53,684 nt of DNA, from assembly GCA_947259045.1 (NCBI GenBank), contig CAMYKZ010000037.1, positions 1 through 53,684 on the forward strand, written 5' to 3'. Shown here in pieces: positions 16,816 to 26,220 of this stretch. This DNA comes from an uncultured Afifella sp. Its GTDB lineage: Bacteria; Pseudomonadota; Alphaproteobacteria; Rhizobiales; Afifellaceae. The notes beneath the pieces were generated by a model, which was not told where the DNA came from, made no database searches, and saw only the letters and a list, made by a program, of their open reading frames with translations. The number at the start of each line of letters is the position of its first letter. The stretch's first letter is position 1. The position numbers and the translations under genes are program-made.

Positions 16816-17670
16816 ATGTCAGCACTACCGCCCTATGCATCCCTCGGCCAGCGAGTCTGGTATTACAGCTTCCGCATCTTGTGCGGGCTGATCTTCTTTT
16901 TCCTGATTTTTCCGATCGTGGTGATCATCCCCCTTTCCTTCAATGCGGAGGATTTTTTCACCTTCACCAAGGAAATGCTCGCGTTCGATCCGGAGGGCTA
17001 TTCGCTCAAGCACTATCGCGATTTCCTGACCAATCCCGATTGGCAACAGGCGCTCAACAACTCGGTGACGATCGCGCCTGTCGCGACAGTGCTGGCGACC
17101 GGATTCGGCACTTTGGCGGCGATCGGTCTTTCGCAAAGCCATGTGCCGTTCCGCTCGGCCATCATGGCCATACTGATTTCACCGATGATCGTCCCGCTGA
17201 TCATCTCGGCTGCTGGGATGTATTTTTTCTATTCCCGCATCGGCCTACAGGGAACTTACTGGGGCGTCGTGCTGGCACACGCGGCACTCGGCACACCGTT
17301 CGTCATTATCACCGTGACGGCAACGCTTGTCGGTTTCGACCGCAGCCTTGTTCGGGCTTCGGCAAATCTCGGCGCAGGTCCTATCAGAACGTTTTTCAAC
17401 ATTCAGATGCCTCTGATCGTTCCAGGCGTCATTTCAGGTGCGCTGTTTGCGTTCATAACCTCATTTGACGAAGTGGTCGTCGTGCTCTTCCTTGGATCTG
17501 CGGCACAGAAAACATTGCCATGGCAGATGTTTACAGGTCTGAGGGAACAGATTTCACCAACCATCCTGGCAGTTGCGACCATCCTGGTCGTCATCTCCAT
17601 CTTCCTGCTGACGGCCGTGGAACTTCTGCGCCGGCGCTCCGAACGGCTGCGCGGCCTGTCTCCGGGCTGA
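16816..17670 (+). CDS. ABC transporter permease, PotC-type
   Basis: A 284-residue permease with six predicted membrane segments (for example LIFFFLIFPIVVIIPLSF at the start). The EAA loop is visible as LVRASANLGAGPIRTFFNIQMPLIVPGVISG, then LFAFITSFDEVVVVLFLGSA, the typical PotC/YdcV ending region. It completes the ATPase, binding protein, permease, permease set. Creatinase follows after 116 bp with its own ribosome binding site (CGGAGAA), so read-through from this operon is plausible. Confidence 0.92.
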   Translation: MSALPPYASLGQRVWYYSFRILCGLIFFFLIFPIVVIIPLSFNAEDFFTFTKEMLAFDPEGYSLKHYRDFLTNPDWQQALNNSVTIAPVATVLATGFGTLAAIGLSQSHVPFRSAIMAILISPMIVPLIISAAGMYFFYSRIGLQGTYWGVVLAHAALGTPFVIITVTATLVGFDRSLVRASANLGAGPIRTFFNIQMPLIVPGVISGALFAFITSFDEVVVVLFLGSAAQKTLPWQMFTGLREQISPTILAVATILVVISIFLLTAVELLRRRSERLRGLSPG

Positions 17671-17786
17671 TCCCGCACCACACACGGTCAAAAGTTCGCA
17701 GTCTGCTTGCCCGGTGTCGCTTATGAAGCGTCACGCCGCACGGCGACTGCCGAAGACAATCTGAACAAAAACATCGGAGAACAACG

Positions 17787-19010
17787 ATGGGTTCGAATGA
17801 CAATCAGGACAGACTCGTAACCTGGCGCAATGGCGAAAAGGCCTTCAGCCCCTTCTCTGAAGCCGAAATGGACCGGCGCCAGGCCATGCTGCGCCGGCAT
17901 ATGGCAGACGCGAATATTGATTGCTGCCTGTTCACGTCGATCCACAATATCGGCTATTTTTCCGGTTTCATCTATTGCGGTTTCGGCCGCCGTTACGGTT
18001 TTGTCATCGATCAGGACAGCGCCACGACGGTCTCTGCCGGGATCGACGGCGGCCAGCCCTGGCGGCGCAGCCACGGCGACAGCGTCACCTACACCGACTG
18101 GCGGCGGGACAATTATTTTCATGCCGTGCAGACCCTGACCGGCAGCGCGAAACGGCTGGGCATCGAATTCGACCACGTCAACCTGGAACTGTACCGGCAG
18201 CTTCAGGACGCCCTGCCCGGTGTCGAACTGGTCGATATCAGCCAGGCCACCATGTGGATGCGCACGGTCAAGTCCGACGAGGAGATCGCACTGATCCGCC
18301 ACGGCGCGCGCATTGGCGACATTGGCGGCCAGGCTGTCGCCGACGCCATTCAGCCGGGCATCGGCGAGCATGAGGTCGCACTGGCATCGACAGCCGCGAT
18401 GGTGCGCGAGATCGCCAACAGCTTTCCGTTTGCAGAGCTGATGGATACCTGGACCTGGTTCCAGTCCGGCATCAACACGGACGGTGCGCACAATCCTGTC
18501 ACCAACCGGAATGTGGAGAGCGGCGATATTCTTTCGCTCAACTGCTTTCCGATGATCTTCGGTTATTACACCGCGCTGGAACGGACCCTGTTCTGCGATC
18601 ATGCCAGCGACGAGCATCTGCGGCTGTGGACCATCAATTGCGACGTTCACCGGCGCGGCCTGGAACTGATCCGGCCTGGCGCCCGCTGCTGTGATATCGC
18701 CGCGGAATTGAACGAGATCTACCGCAGCCACGACCTTTTACAATACCGCTCATTCGGTTACGGCCATTCGTTCGGCGTCCTGTCGCATTATTACGGCCGC
18801 GAGGCGGGCGTTGAATTGCGCGAGGATGTCGAAACGATCCTGCAGCCGGGCATGGTTGTTTCCATGGAGCCGATGATCATGCTGCCGGAGGGGCTTCCCG
18901 GCGCCGGCGGATACCGCGAACATGATATTCTCATCGTCAAGGAAGACGGTGCGGAAAACATTACCGGCTTCCCGTTCGGACCGGAGCACAATATCATCCC
19001 CGCGCGATGA
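17787..19010 (+). CDS. creatinase (creatine amidinohydrolase), M24 family
   Basis: A 407-residue pita-bread-fold protein that matches my memory of Pseudomonas creatinase closely over its length: FTSIHNIGYFSGFIYCGFGR, IDGGQPWRRSHGD, YTDWRRDNYF, ELMDTWTWFQSGINTDGAHN, LSLNCFPMIFGYYTALERTL, FGYGHSFGVLSHYYGREAGV and VVSMEPMIMLPEGLPGAGGY. The catalytic His (TDGAHNPV) and two Glu (ALERT, SMEPM) are present, whereas metal-binding aminopeptidase ligands are not expected in this branch. The reaction is creatine plus water to sarcosine plus urea. It lies just after an ABC importer and overlaps the next gene by 4 bp. No creatininase or urease is in the window. Confidence 0.92.
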   Translation: MGSNDNQDRLVTWRNGEKAFSPFSEAEMDRRQAMLRRHMADANIDCCLFTSIHNIGYFSGFIYCGFGRRYGFVIDQDSATTVSAGIDGGQPWRRSHGDSVTYTDWRRDNYFHAVQTLTGSAKRLGIEFDHVNLELYRQLQDALPGVELVDISQATMWMRTVKSDEEIALIRHGARIGDIGGQAVADAIQPGIGEHEVALASTAAMVREIANSFPFAELMDTWTWFQSGINTDGAHNPVTNRNVESGDILSLNCFPMIFGYYTALERTLFCDHASDEHLRLWTINCDVHRRGLELIRPGARCCDIAAELNEIYRSHDLLQYRSFGYGHSFGVLSHYYGREAGVELREDVETILQPGMVVSMEPMIMLPEGLPGAGGYREHDILIVKEDGAENITGFPFGPEHNIIPAR

Positions 19011-20047
19011 AAAACCGCCGCTTCATTCTGAAAACCCACGCCACCGGGCTGCCCGGCCCGGAGCATTTCGTGCTGGTGGAGGACGAAGCGCCGGAGCCCG
19101 GGCCGGACCAGGTTCTGGTGCGCAATCATTTTGTCACAATCGATCCGGCCATGAAGGGCTGGATCTCGGAAGCCAAGAATTATGCCAGCGTTGAAACAGG
19201 CGCTACCATGCGCGCCTTCGGCGTCGGCGAAGTGGTCAGCAGCCGGCATACGGATATCAGTCCGGGCGATTTTGTCTGCGGCATGACCGGCTGGCAGGAT
19301 TACGGTATCGCCGATGCAACCCAGCCGTTTTTCCGCAAGGTGGATCCTGATCATGGCCCGATATCGACGGCGCTGGGCATTTACGGCATCAGCGGGCTGA
19401 CGGCCTATTTCGGACTGATCGATATCGGCCAGCCCGAAGCCGGCGAAACCGTCGTCGTATCGACGGCAGCCGGCGCCGTCGGCAGCGCTGTCGGCCAGAT
19501 TGCCGGGATCTGCGGCTGCCGCACTGTCGGCATCACCGGCGGACCGGCAAAAGCGGCGCTTTGTACCGACATTTTCGGTTATGATGCCGCGATCGATTAC
19601 AAGACTGAATCCGATCTGGCCGGCACCCTGAAAAGCGCCTGCCCCGACGGCATTGATGTCTATTACGACAATGTCGGCGGCGCAACGCTGGACATTGTCA
19701 TGACCATGCTCAATGTCGGCGCGCGCATTGTCATATGCGGCACCGCCGCAACGGCAAGCTGGAGCCCACCGCCGCAAGGCCCAAGGCTGGAGCGCGCCAT
19801 TCTTGTCGCCCGGGCAAAAGTCCAGGGTTTGATCATCTTCGATTATGCCGAACGTTTTCCCGACGGGCTGGAGGCGCTGCACAACTGGGCGGCGGCCGGC
19901 CAAATTGTCTGGCGCGAAGAGATCATTGACGGTCTGGCGAATGCGCCGAAAGCGCTGGCATCACTCTACCAGGGCGACAATATGGGTCGGCTGCTGTTGG
20001 GCTTGATCATTGAATGCAATATTCAATTTATTGAAATAAAACAATAA
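19007..20047 (+). CDS. NADP-dependent MDR-family oxidoreductase (leukotriene B4 dehydrogenase-like)
   Basis: Starts at ATG 19007, overlapping creatinase by ATGA, so translation is coupled. The 346-residue zinc-free medium-chain reductase has VTIDPAMKGWI, the domain boundary SGLTAYFGLIDIGQPEAGETVVVSTAAGAVGSAVGQ (nucleotide-binding AAGAVG), then YYDNVGG and APPPQGP-like SPPPQGPRLERAI. The family reduces C=C bonds of enones or quinone-like compounds. The last about 15 residues (LIIECNIQFIEIKQ) are not family-like and are encoded by AT-rich DNA containing a palindrome ATTGAAT-N5-ATTCAAT at 20009-20027, so the original C-terminus may have been altered. A role in creatine breakdown is not obvious. 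Confidence 0.85.
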   Translation: MKNRRFILKTHATGLPGPEHFVLVEDEAPEPGPDQVLVRNHFVTIDPAMKGWISEAKNYASVETGATMRAFGVGEVVSSRHTDISPGDFVCGMTGWQDYGIADATQPFFRKVDPDHGPISTALGIYGISGLTAYFGLIDIGQPEAGETVVVSTAAGAVGSAVGQIAGICGCRTVGITGGPAKAALCTDIFGYDAAIDYKTESDLAGTLKSACPDGIDVYYDNVGGATLDIVMTMLNVGARIVICGTAATASWSPPPQGPRLERAILVARAKVQGLIIFDYAERFPDGLEALHNWAAAGQIVWREEIIDGLANAPKALASLYQGDNMGRLLLGLIIECNIQFIEIKQ

Positions 20048-20229
20048 AACCGCGTTTTGAGACATCTGAATTGCGATGATAATTGCAACTTTGACATGAA
20101 GTTCCAGCGGGTAACTCTACGTCAATGTTTACGAAGTCTTATAGGTTCAACGTCTCATTCAAAGCCTGACTTAAACCGCATGAAATACCTGTCGTTTAAC
20201 GTCATCCGGTCTTTGTACGGAAGTGACTG

Positions 20230-22251
20230 ATGGACCAGTTCGTGAAATTTGCCCGGGCGTTTTGGGACGCTTTTACCCATGTCGGCGATTCCGACACGGT
20301 TCTGAACCGGGCGATTCTGGTCAACCAGTTCCAGACGCTGAAGCGGAAAATCCCGATTCTGCACCTGATTCTGCTGGTCAATTCGCTTGGTCTGGCGATC
20401 GCCCACAGTTTCAACGCGCCGGTGACGATCTCAGCGGCCCTTCCCGGCGGGATCCTGGCGCTGTGCATTATCAGCTTTATCCGCCGGGTGGACACCTGGG
20501 GCGCCATGGAGCCGGAGGACATCCTGCTGGCGCTGAAACGAACGCTGATCAACACCACGTTGCTGGCACTCGGGTTTGGTGCATGGGGGCTGATGCTGTT
20601 TGAATACGGCAACCGCGAGCATCAGGCGTTTACCGCCATTTTCGTCTTTATGAGCGCGCTCGGGTGTGCCTATTGCCTTGGCAGTCTCCCGAAGGCCGCC
20701 CGTTACATGATTATCTTTGCCGGACTTCCCATGGGAACCCGGCTGTTTGTCACAGGCGATCTGCTTCTGATGGGAATGGGGCTCAACCTTATCTTTGTCG
20801 CGATCCTCGTCACCCGCATGCTGGATGCCTATTACGCCAGCATCGAGGACCTGATTGAATCGCGCGAAGCGATTATCGATCAGATCTCCCGATCTGAATT
20901 GGCCGAGGCCCGGGCGATCCACTCGGCCATGACCGATGCGTTGACAGGCCTTGCCAATCGCCGCGCCCTGACCCTGAGCCTGAATCAGCTGATCAGCGAC
21001 GCCTCACAGGGCGACGATACCGCGCCCAAGCGTTTCGGTGTTGCGATGATGGATCTGAACGGCTTCAAGCCGATCAACGATACCTACGGCCACGCTGCCG
21101 GTGACGACGTTCTCGTCACCGTAGCATCGCGGCTGGACAAGCTTATTCGTGATGACGGCCTGGTTGCCCGGCTTGGCGGCGATGAATTCGCAGCCCTGAT
21201 CACCACCGTCCATACCGAAGCGCAGTGCCTGGAATACGGCCGCAGGATCTGCGACCTTATCAACGAACCGATGGAGATCGGAGACACCACCCTGCGGATC
21301 TCCGGCTCTTGCGGTTTCTCCATTTTCCCGGTCTCCGGGGCCAACAGCAATCTGCTGATCAATCGCGCTGATACAGCGCTCTATCATTGCAAACGCAACC
21401 GCACGACGGACGTGGCTGTCTTCGAGCTGGACCTGGAAGACCATTTGAGACGGCGCATGAACGTCGACCAGGCGCTTCGCGCTGCCATCGAAAATGATGA
21501 AATCGGCGTTGCATTTCAGCCGATCTTCGATCTGAAGACGGGCCAACCGGCATCGTTTGAGACGCTCGCCCGCTGGTACCATCCCTCAATCGGGCAGGTC
21601 CCGCCCGACGAATTCATCGTTGCAGCAGAACAGACCGGTCTGATCAACGAACTGACCGGTCAGATCCTGGAAAAGGCGCTTGCAGAGGCGATGACCTGGA
21701 GCAAACCGGTTTGCCTGTCCCTCAATATCAGCGCCGTCCAGATCGCCGATCCCGCCGCCGGTCTACTTGTTCTGGCCGCCCTGAACAAAGCAGGCATTGC
21801 CCCGCAGCGCCTGATCATAGAAATCACCGAAACCGCGATTCTCAGCGATATGGCGCATACCCGCCAAGCGGTCTCCGACCTGAGATCAGCGGGCGTTCAG
21901 GTCCATATCGACGATTTCGGCACCGGCCATTCAGCGCTCAGCTACCTTCTCGAACTGGACTTCGACATGGTCAAGATCGACAAATCCTTCGTCCAGTCGG
22001 CAGCGGCATCGCCGGATAGCCACCGGCTTCTCAAGGGTATCCACGAGCTTTGCTCGGCAATCGAGATCCCCTGCGTAGCGGAAGGCATCGAAAACGATTC
22101 CCAACTGGAAATGGTCACGGCGATCGGATTTGAATATGCCCAGGGCAACGGCCTGTGCGCGGCCGTGTCGCCGGATGAAGCACGCCGGCTTTCTGCTTTG
22201 GTTCAGCCCGGCGCCCAGCCGGAAGGCGAACGGCTGATCGTTACGGGCTAA
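20230..22251 (+). CDS. membrane-bound GGDEF-EAL cyclic-di-GMP protein
   Basis: 673 residues. The N-terminal about 210 residues hold several membrane segments (IPILHLILLVNSLGLAIA, LLALGFGAWGLMLFEY, LLLMGMGLNLIFVAILV), a MHYT/MASE-like sensor of unknown ligand. A short linker leads to a GGDEF domain (DALTGLANRRAL, MMDLNGFKPINDTYGHAAGD, LGGDEFAAL) with an intact active-site motif. The EAL domain follows (FETLARW, LSLNISAVQ, IIEITETAI, DDFGTGHSALSYL, KIDKSFV, CVAEGIE), with the first motif ETL instead of EAL and the other metal ligands kept. It may synthesise or degrade c-di-GMP; both sites look competent. Its stop overlaps the convergent gene's end. Confidence 0.93.
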   Translation: MDQFVKFARAFWDAFTHVGDSDTVLNRAILVNQFQTLKRKIPILHLILLVNSLGLAIAHSFNAPVTISAALPGGILALCIISFIRRVDTWGAMEPEDILLALKRTLINTTLLALGFGAWGLMLFEYGNREHQAFTAIFVFMSALGCAYCLGSLPKAARYMIIFAGLPMGTRLFVTGDLLLMGMGLNLIFVAILVTRMLDAYYASIEDLIESREAIIDQISRSELAEARAIHSAMTDALTGLANRRALTLSLNQLISDASQGDDTAPKRFGVAMMDLNGFKPINDTYGHAAGDDVLVTVASRLDKLIRDDGLVARLGGDEFAALITTVHTEAQCLEYGRRICDLINEPMEIGDTTLRISGSCGFSIFPVSGANSNLLINRADTALYHCKRNRTTDVAVFELDLEDHLRRRMNVDQALRAAIENDEIGVAFQPIFDLKTGQPASFETLARWYHPSIGQVPPDEFIVAAEQTGLINELTGQILEKALAEAMTWSKPVCLSLNISAVQIADPAAGLLVLAALNKAGIAPQRLIIEITETAILSDMAHTRQAVSDLRSAGVQVHIDDFGTGHSALSYLLELDFDMVKIDKSFVQSAAASPDSHRLLKGIHELCSAIEIPCVAEGIENDSQLEMVTAIGFEYAQGNGLCAAVSPDEARRLSALVQPGAQPEGERLIVTG

Positions 22252-22919
22252 ACCTTGTCCGTCCAGGCAATCACCCGGGCCGGCGCGCCGTCGGACGCAG
22301 GCAGATTGACCGGTAACGCAGCAAGCTGGACATGGGGGCCGCTGACCGCCCGGACATTGCACAAATATTCAACCAGCGTGACATTGTTGCGCAGCAGCAC
22401 ATCATGGGTGACATGCTCCGCGATCGGCCGCATATCGCCCTGCATGGCCAGCCGGATCGTATAATCCTGCGGAAAATCGAAAGCGACCGAAGACGGCCCT
22501 CTTGCCAACAGCCATTCCGCCGCCGGGCGGCTCATATAAGGCGCATCATACCAATAATCGCGGGTTCTCCAGTCGCGCTGCTCATCCCAGCAGCTTCGCA
22601 TCAGGGCAATCTCGCCGGAGCGCAGATGAGCTGCCGCATTCGACAGGCGTTCCACCGTCACTTCTTCGTTCGGCTGCAGATCGGTAAGATCGATCACCGC
22701 CGCCCGCCCGAACACGCGGCCAAGATCAAGATCGTCCAATGTCGGTCCGCCGGGCACCATATGGCACGGCGCGCCCACATGGGTGAAGGCGTGACAGGAT
22801 GTTTCAAACCAGCTTGCCTGGAAAGGATCTCCGGCGCTGAAACTTCCTTTGACACCCCGTTGCATCGGCCAGCGGAAATGATCGGACAGGATCGGCAAGG
22901 ACAGGTCGATAATCTCCAT
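22248..22919 (-). CDS. cyclase family protein (kynurenine formamidase-like)
   Basis: A 223-residue metal-dependent hydrolase of the cyclase family. The metal motif usually written HxGTHxDxPxH appears here as HAFTHVGAPCHM, where Asp of the canonical motif is Gly, and a second His-rich region (AEHVTHDVLL) follows. Other family features are LSLPILSDHFRWPM at the start, GRAAVIDLTDL, and VSGPHVQLAALPVNLPASDGAPARVIAW at the end. Substrates range from formylkynurenine to cyclic amides. It sits 8 bp downstream of a uronate-dehydrogenase-like gene on the same strand and is probably co-transcribed with it. Confidence 0.85.
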   Translation of the reverse strand: MEIIDLSLPILSDHFRWPMQRGVKGSFSAGDPFQASWFETSCHAFTHVGAPCHMVPGGPTLDDLDLGRVFGRAAVIDLTDLQPNEEVTVERLSNAAAHLRSGEIALMRSCWDEQRDWRTRDYWYDAPYMSRPAAEWLLARGPSSVAFDFPQDYTIRLAMQGDMRPIAEHVTHDVLLRNNVTLVEYLCNVRAVSGPHVQLAALPVNLPASDGAPARVIAWTDKV

Positions 22920-22927
22920 GCCGCCGC

Positions 22928-23707
22928 CTACGGCTCAAGTACGAACGTGCCGCCCTGAAATATCTCCGATGCATCATCCGGGCCAGGCGGCGGATCGGCT
23001 GCAAGCACCTGCTCGCGGAAATCAGCCGATCTGTGTTTCGGCCGGTAGCCCAGTTCGCTTGCGCGGCGATTGTCCCACCAGGCGCCTTCGCACTCGGAAT
23101 GTCCGAAGACGGTCTCAAAATGCACATCGGGGTGTTCAAGCCCGATCGCGCACAGCTGGACCAGGTCTTCCGGGTGCAGCCAGATCGACATGCGGCGCCG
23201 GTCGAGCGGTTCAGATGCGACATTGCCGATGCGGATGTTGAAGATCTTCAGGCCATGCTTGTCGGCATAAAGGCCGCCCAGCGCTTCGCCGAATGCCTTG
23301 CTGACACCGTAGCGGGTATCCGGCCGTACAGGTTTTTCATGATCGATGACGATATCGCGCGGATAGAAACCGACCGCATGATTGGACGACGCGAAAACGA
23401 TCCGTTCAACTTTATTGACCCGCGCCGCTTCGTAAATGTTGTAAAGCCCGGCAATATTGGCCTCCAGAATCGGCTGCCACGGCGCCTCGACACTGACGCC
23501 ACCCAGATGGATGATCGCATCGCACCGTTTCGTCAAAGCATCGACCTGATCCGGCTCCCCAAGGTCGGCGGCGACAAAGGTCTCGCCGTCCTGAAGGCCT
23601 TCCGGTTCGCTGCGATCGGAAAGAACAACCGAACCATAACGTTCAAGAAGCATTGGCCGGATCTGTGTCGCAACCCCGCCGGCTGCGCCGGTCAATAACA
23701 GTTTCAT
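22928..23707 (-). CDS. NAD-dependent epimerase/dehydratase (uronate dehydrogenase-like SDR)
   Basis: The ATG at 23707 places the Rossmann motif LLTGAAGGVATQIRP at the N-terminus; a longer frame upstream is not needed. The 259-residue extended SDR has AADLGEPDQVDAL, IIHLGGVSVE, the catalytic Ser (VFASSNHAVGFY), the YxxxK pair in YGVSKAFGEAL and FNIRIGNV. This combination, with the SSNHxxGFY signature, is typical of uronate dehydrogenases that oxidise galacturonate or glucuronate to aldarolactone. The cyclase-family hydrolase next to it could act on the lactone (inference). Promoter expected in the 303-bp gap upstream. Confidence 0.87.
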   Translation of the reverse strand: MKLLLTGAAGGVATQIRPMLLERYGSVVLSDRSEPEGLQDGETFVAADLGEPDQVDALTKRCDAIIHLGGVSVEAPWQPILEANIAGLYNIYEAARVNKVERIVFASSNHAVGFYPRDIVIDHEKPVRPDTRYGVSKAFGEALGGLYADKHGLKIFNIRIGNVASEPLDRRRMSIWLHPEDLVQLCAIGLEHPDVHFETVFGHSECEGAWWDNRRASELGYRPKHRSADFREQVLAADPPPGPDDASEIFQGGTFVLEP

Positions 23708-24010
23708 GAATACACCCCTTATCCGTTTCACAGACAGTCTAACCCGCCGGCAGATCAAACGTAAGACGGGCCTGCCAATTCGTCGACGGCAATTAATCGT
23801 TGGCCGTCAATGACGGCCGGGCCGGTAACAACCAGGCGATCCCTGGCTAATAATTCCCTCACGGGTTGCCGACAATTTCCTGAATTGGAAAGTCGGAACA
23901 TAAAAAATTTCCCGCCTGGATTGCGCTGATCGGGGTGCCGTCAGGTCAAATGGCCGCGGCTGGATATGGACGGGCGACACAATGAGCGAAAACACTGGGT
24001 GCTGCGATTT
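23708..24010. other. 303-bp intergenic region with palindromes
   Basis: Lies between the starts of the SDR gene and the end of nagA, both on the minus strand. It contains a perfect inverted repeat GGCCGTCA-A-TGACGGCC (23802-23818), a small hairpin CCAGG..CCTGG (23832-23846) and an imperfect repeat TTTCC-N6-GGAAA (23876-23891). The first could be a terminator for nagA or an operator for the SDR gene. No protein gene is supported. Confidence 0.5.
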
Positions 24011-25192
24011 TCAGACCGGAAGCAGTTTGCCGGATCCGTCCTGCATTGAGCCGTTCCAGACTGCACCGACCCTGTTGTCTCCGTCCAGACGCACAAAATC
24101 AGCGATGAACCCTGGCGCAATCCGGCCAAGGGTATCATCACGGCGTAAAACCTGCGCCGGATAGAGCGAAGCCATGCGCAACGCTTCCTCCAGCGTCAGA
24201 TCAAGCCGGTCAACGCCGAAGCGAAGCGCACTCGCCATGTCGAGATCCGATCCGGCAAGTGTGCCGTCATCCAACGTCAGACGGCCGTTTTCGCGCGCAA
24301 CCGTGCGACCGTTGAGTTCGAATCTGTTACCGGCATCGCCAACTGTCGGCATGGCGTCGGAGACAAAAAACAGATGCCCGGGAGCAGTCTTCGCCCTCAG
24401 CGCCGTCTTCAGTGCGGCCGCATGAACATGGTGACCATCGGCGATGATACCGCAGGACAAAGCGCCGAAATCCAACGCCCCGCCAACCATGCCGGGTGCC
24501 CGATGATCGAGCGGGCTCATGGCATTGAACAGATGGGTGACACAGGCCGCACCGGCATCGACCGCGGCGGCGACCTGATCATAGGTCGCATCGGAATGAC
24601 CGAGCGAAACAATGATGCCACCGTCGGCCAGCCGGCGGATCAGACCCGGTTGCACGACATCCGGCGCCAGCGTGACAAGAACCGTATCGATTCCCAGATC
24701 AAGCAGAAAATCCACATCCGTATCATCCATCGTCCGGATCAGGTCGGCCCTGTGCGCGCCCTTTCGGGAAGGCGCGAGATACGGCCCTTCCAGATGAATC
24801 CCCAGGCAACCCGTCATGTCCGCGGCAATCGCGTCACGCACGGCCTGGGCTGCCTGAACCATCTTTTCCCGGCTATCGGTAATCAGGGTCGGCAAAAACC
24901 CGGTAACGCCGAATTGCCTGTGGGCATCGGCGATTGCCGCAATGCCGTCCTCTGTCGGTGTCTCGTTGAAGAGCACGCCACCGCCGCCATTAACCTGCAG
25001 ATCGACAAATCCGGGAACCAGCAAGCCGCCCTGGAGATCGATCCGCCGGCCGACATCGGCAAGCTCCGTTTCCGGGACAACCGCACGGACAATTCCGTCT
25101 TCAACCAGCACGGCAAGACGATCGACAATCATTTCGCCGGTAAAAATCCGCCCGCCGTGAATTAGCGTCTGCGCGTTTTCCGTCTGATCCAT
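24011..25192 (-). CDS. nagA: N-acetylglucosamine-6-phosphate deacetylase
   Basis: A 393-residue amidohydrolase with all NagA landmarks: LVPGFVDLQVNGGGGVLFNE, GVTGFLPTLITD, GIHLEGPYLAPSRKGAH (metal Glu), SLGHSDATYDQ, THLFNAMSPLDHRAPGMVGGAL, CGIIADGHHVH and FFVSDAMPTVGD with the catalytic Asp. It removes acetate from GlcNAc-6-phosphate to give glucosamine-6-phosphate. It overlaps the upstream SIS gene by one base (TGATG), so the pair is translationally coupled and gives the standard deacetylation then deamination steps. No sugar kinase is visible in this locus. Confidence 0.95.
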   Translation of the reverse strand: MDQTENAQTLIHGGRIFTGEMIVDRLAVLVEDGIVRAVVPETELADVGRRIDLQGGLLVPGFVDLQVNGGGGVLFNETPTEDGIAAIADAHRQFGVTGFLPTLITDSREKMVQAAQAVRDAIAADMTGCLGIHLEGPYLAPSRKGAHRADLIRTMDDTDVDFLLDLGIDTVLVTLAPDVVQPGLIRRLADGGIIVSLGHSDATYDQVAAAVDAGAACVTHLFNAMSPLDHRAPGMVGGALDFGALSCGIIADGHHVHAAALKTALRAKTAPGHLFFVSDAMPTVGDAGNRFELNGRTVARENGRLTLDDGTLAGSDLDMASALRFGVDRLDLTLEEALRMASLYPAQVLRRDDTLGRIAPGFIADFVRLDGDNRVGAVWNGSMQDGSGKLLPV

Positions 25193-26220
25193 CAGATGGT
25201 TTCCGTCACTTTTTTCAGATTGGCCGGATTATCCGGATCGATGCCGCGTGCGGCGGAAACAGCTTCGACAAGAGTGTAGAACGAAACCGCAATCGACAGC
25301 GGATCCGTCAATGGGTGGCCGGTCGGTGCGTAGGATAGGCTGTCCTGAGCGGCGCCATCATTTTCCACGCATATCAGATCGGCGCCGGCCTGGCGGAGAC
25401 GTCCGGCGGCCTGGCGCATGGTCTGGCGCGATGCATCGTCCGGCGACAGGACGAGAACCGGGAACCGGTCGCGCACAAGCGACAACGGCCCGTGCATCAC
25501 CTCTGCGCCGCTATGGGCTTCGGCATGCAGCGACGCCGTTTCCTTGAATTTCAGCGCCGCCTCCTGGGCAATCGGGTATCCGGGTCCGCGGCCGAGCACG
25601 TAAAGCGAGGTGGCATTGGCGATCTTCGCAACCGGGGCCGACCAGTCCTGAGCCAGCGCTTTGGCAAGCGTTTCCGGCAGTCTGTCGACCGCCGCTTGCA
25701 GCGCTTCGTGCCGCTGCCACGCGGCCAACAGCGCAAGTGCGGCGACGGCCGATGAAATGAATGTCTTCGTGGCGGCGACGCTTTTTTCCGGTCCGGCGGC
25801 GATCGGCAGGCAGATATCGGCTGCGGCAGCCAGATCGGATGCCTCGTCATTGGTAATGGCAATGGTTCTGGCGCCGCTGCGGCCGGCCGCCCGGGTCAGG
25901 GACACGATGTCAGGGCTCATGCCTGACTGGGAAATCGCCAGCAGAACCGAATGACCCAGCTTCAGGGGCGCGTTGTAGATGGATGCGACCGACGGACCGA
26001 TCGACGCCACGGGAATACCGGCCAGAATTTCGGTGCAATACTTGAAATAGCCGGCAGCATTGTCGGACGAGCCGCGTGCGCATGTGACGATCACAGGCGG
26101 TTCCATCTCACGCATCCGCTCGCCGATCCGGCGGAATTCCGGTTGCGCCTGATCCAGCAGGCGCGCCACCGCATCCGGGATCTCGGCAATCTCGCGAGCC
26201 ATGTCCGTCTGTTTTGTCAT
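25192..26220 (-). CDS. SIS domain protein, glucosamine-6-phosphate deaminase type II (NagB-II/AgaS)-like
   Basis: A 342-residue double-SIS protein. It has CARGSSDNAAGYFKYCTE, AISQSGMSPDIVSLTR (phosphate-binding Ser cluster), ITNDEASDLAAAADICLPIAAGPEKSVAATKT and the second domain signature YVLGRGPGYPIAQEAALKFKETASLHAEAHSGAEVMHGP. This arrangement matches GlmS isomerase domains without the glutaminase part, i.e. NagB-II/AgaS-type ketose/aldose isomerase-deaminases. It probably converts glucosamine-6-phosphate to fructose-6-phosphate and ammonia. Lies first in a two-gene unit with nagA and divergent from the ABC importer. Confidence 0.9.
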   Translation of the reverse strand: MTKQTDMAREIAEIPDAVARLLDQAQPEFRRIGERMREMEPPVIVTCARGSSDNAAGYFKYCTEILAGIPVASIGPSVASIYNAPLKLGHSVLLAISQSGMSPDIVSLTRAAGRSGARTIAITNDEASDLAAAADICLPIAAGPEKSVAATKTFISSAVAALALLAAWQRHEALQAAVDRLPETLAKALAQDWSAPVAKIANATSLYVLGRGPGYPIAQEAALKFKETASLHAEAHSGAEVMHGPLSLVRDRFPVLVLSPDDASRQTMRQAAGRLRQAGADLICVENDGAAQDSLSYAPTGHPLTDPLSIAVSFYTLVEAVSAARGIDPDNPANLKKVTETI

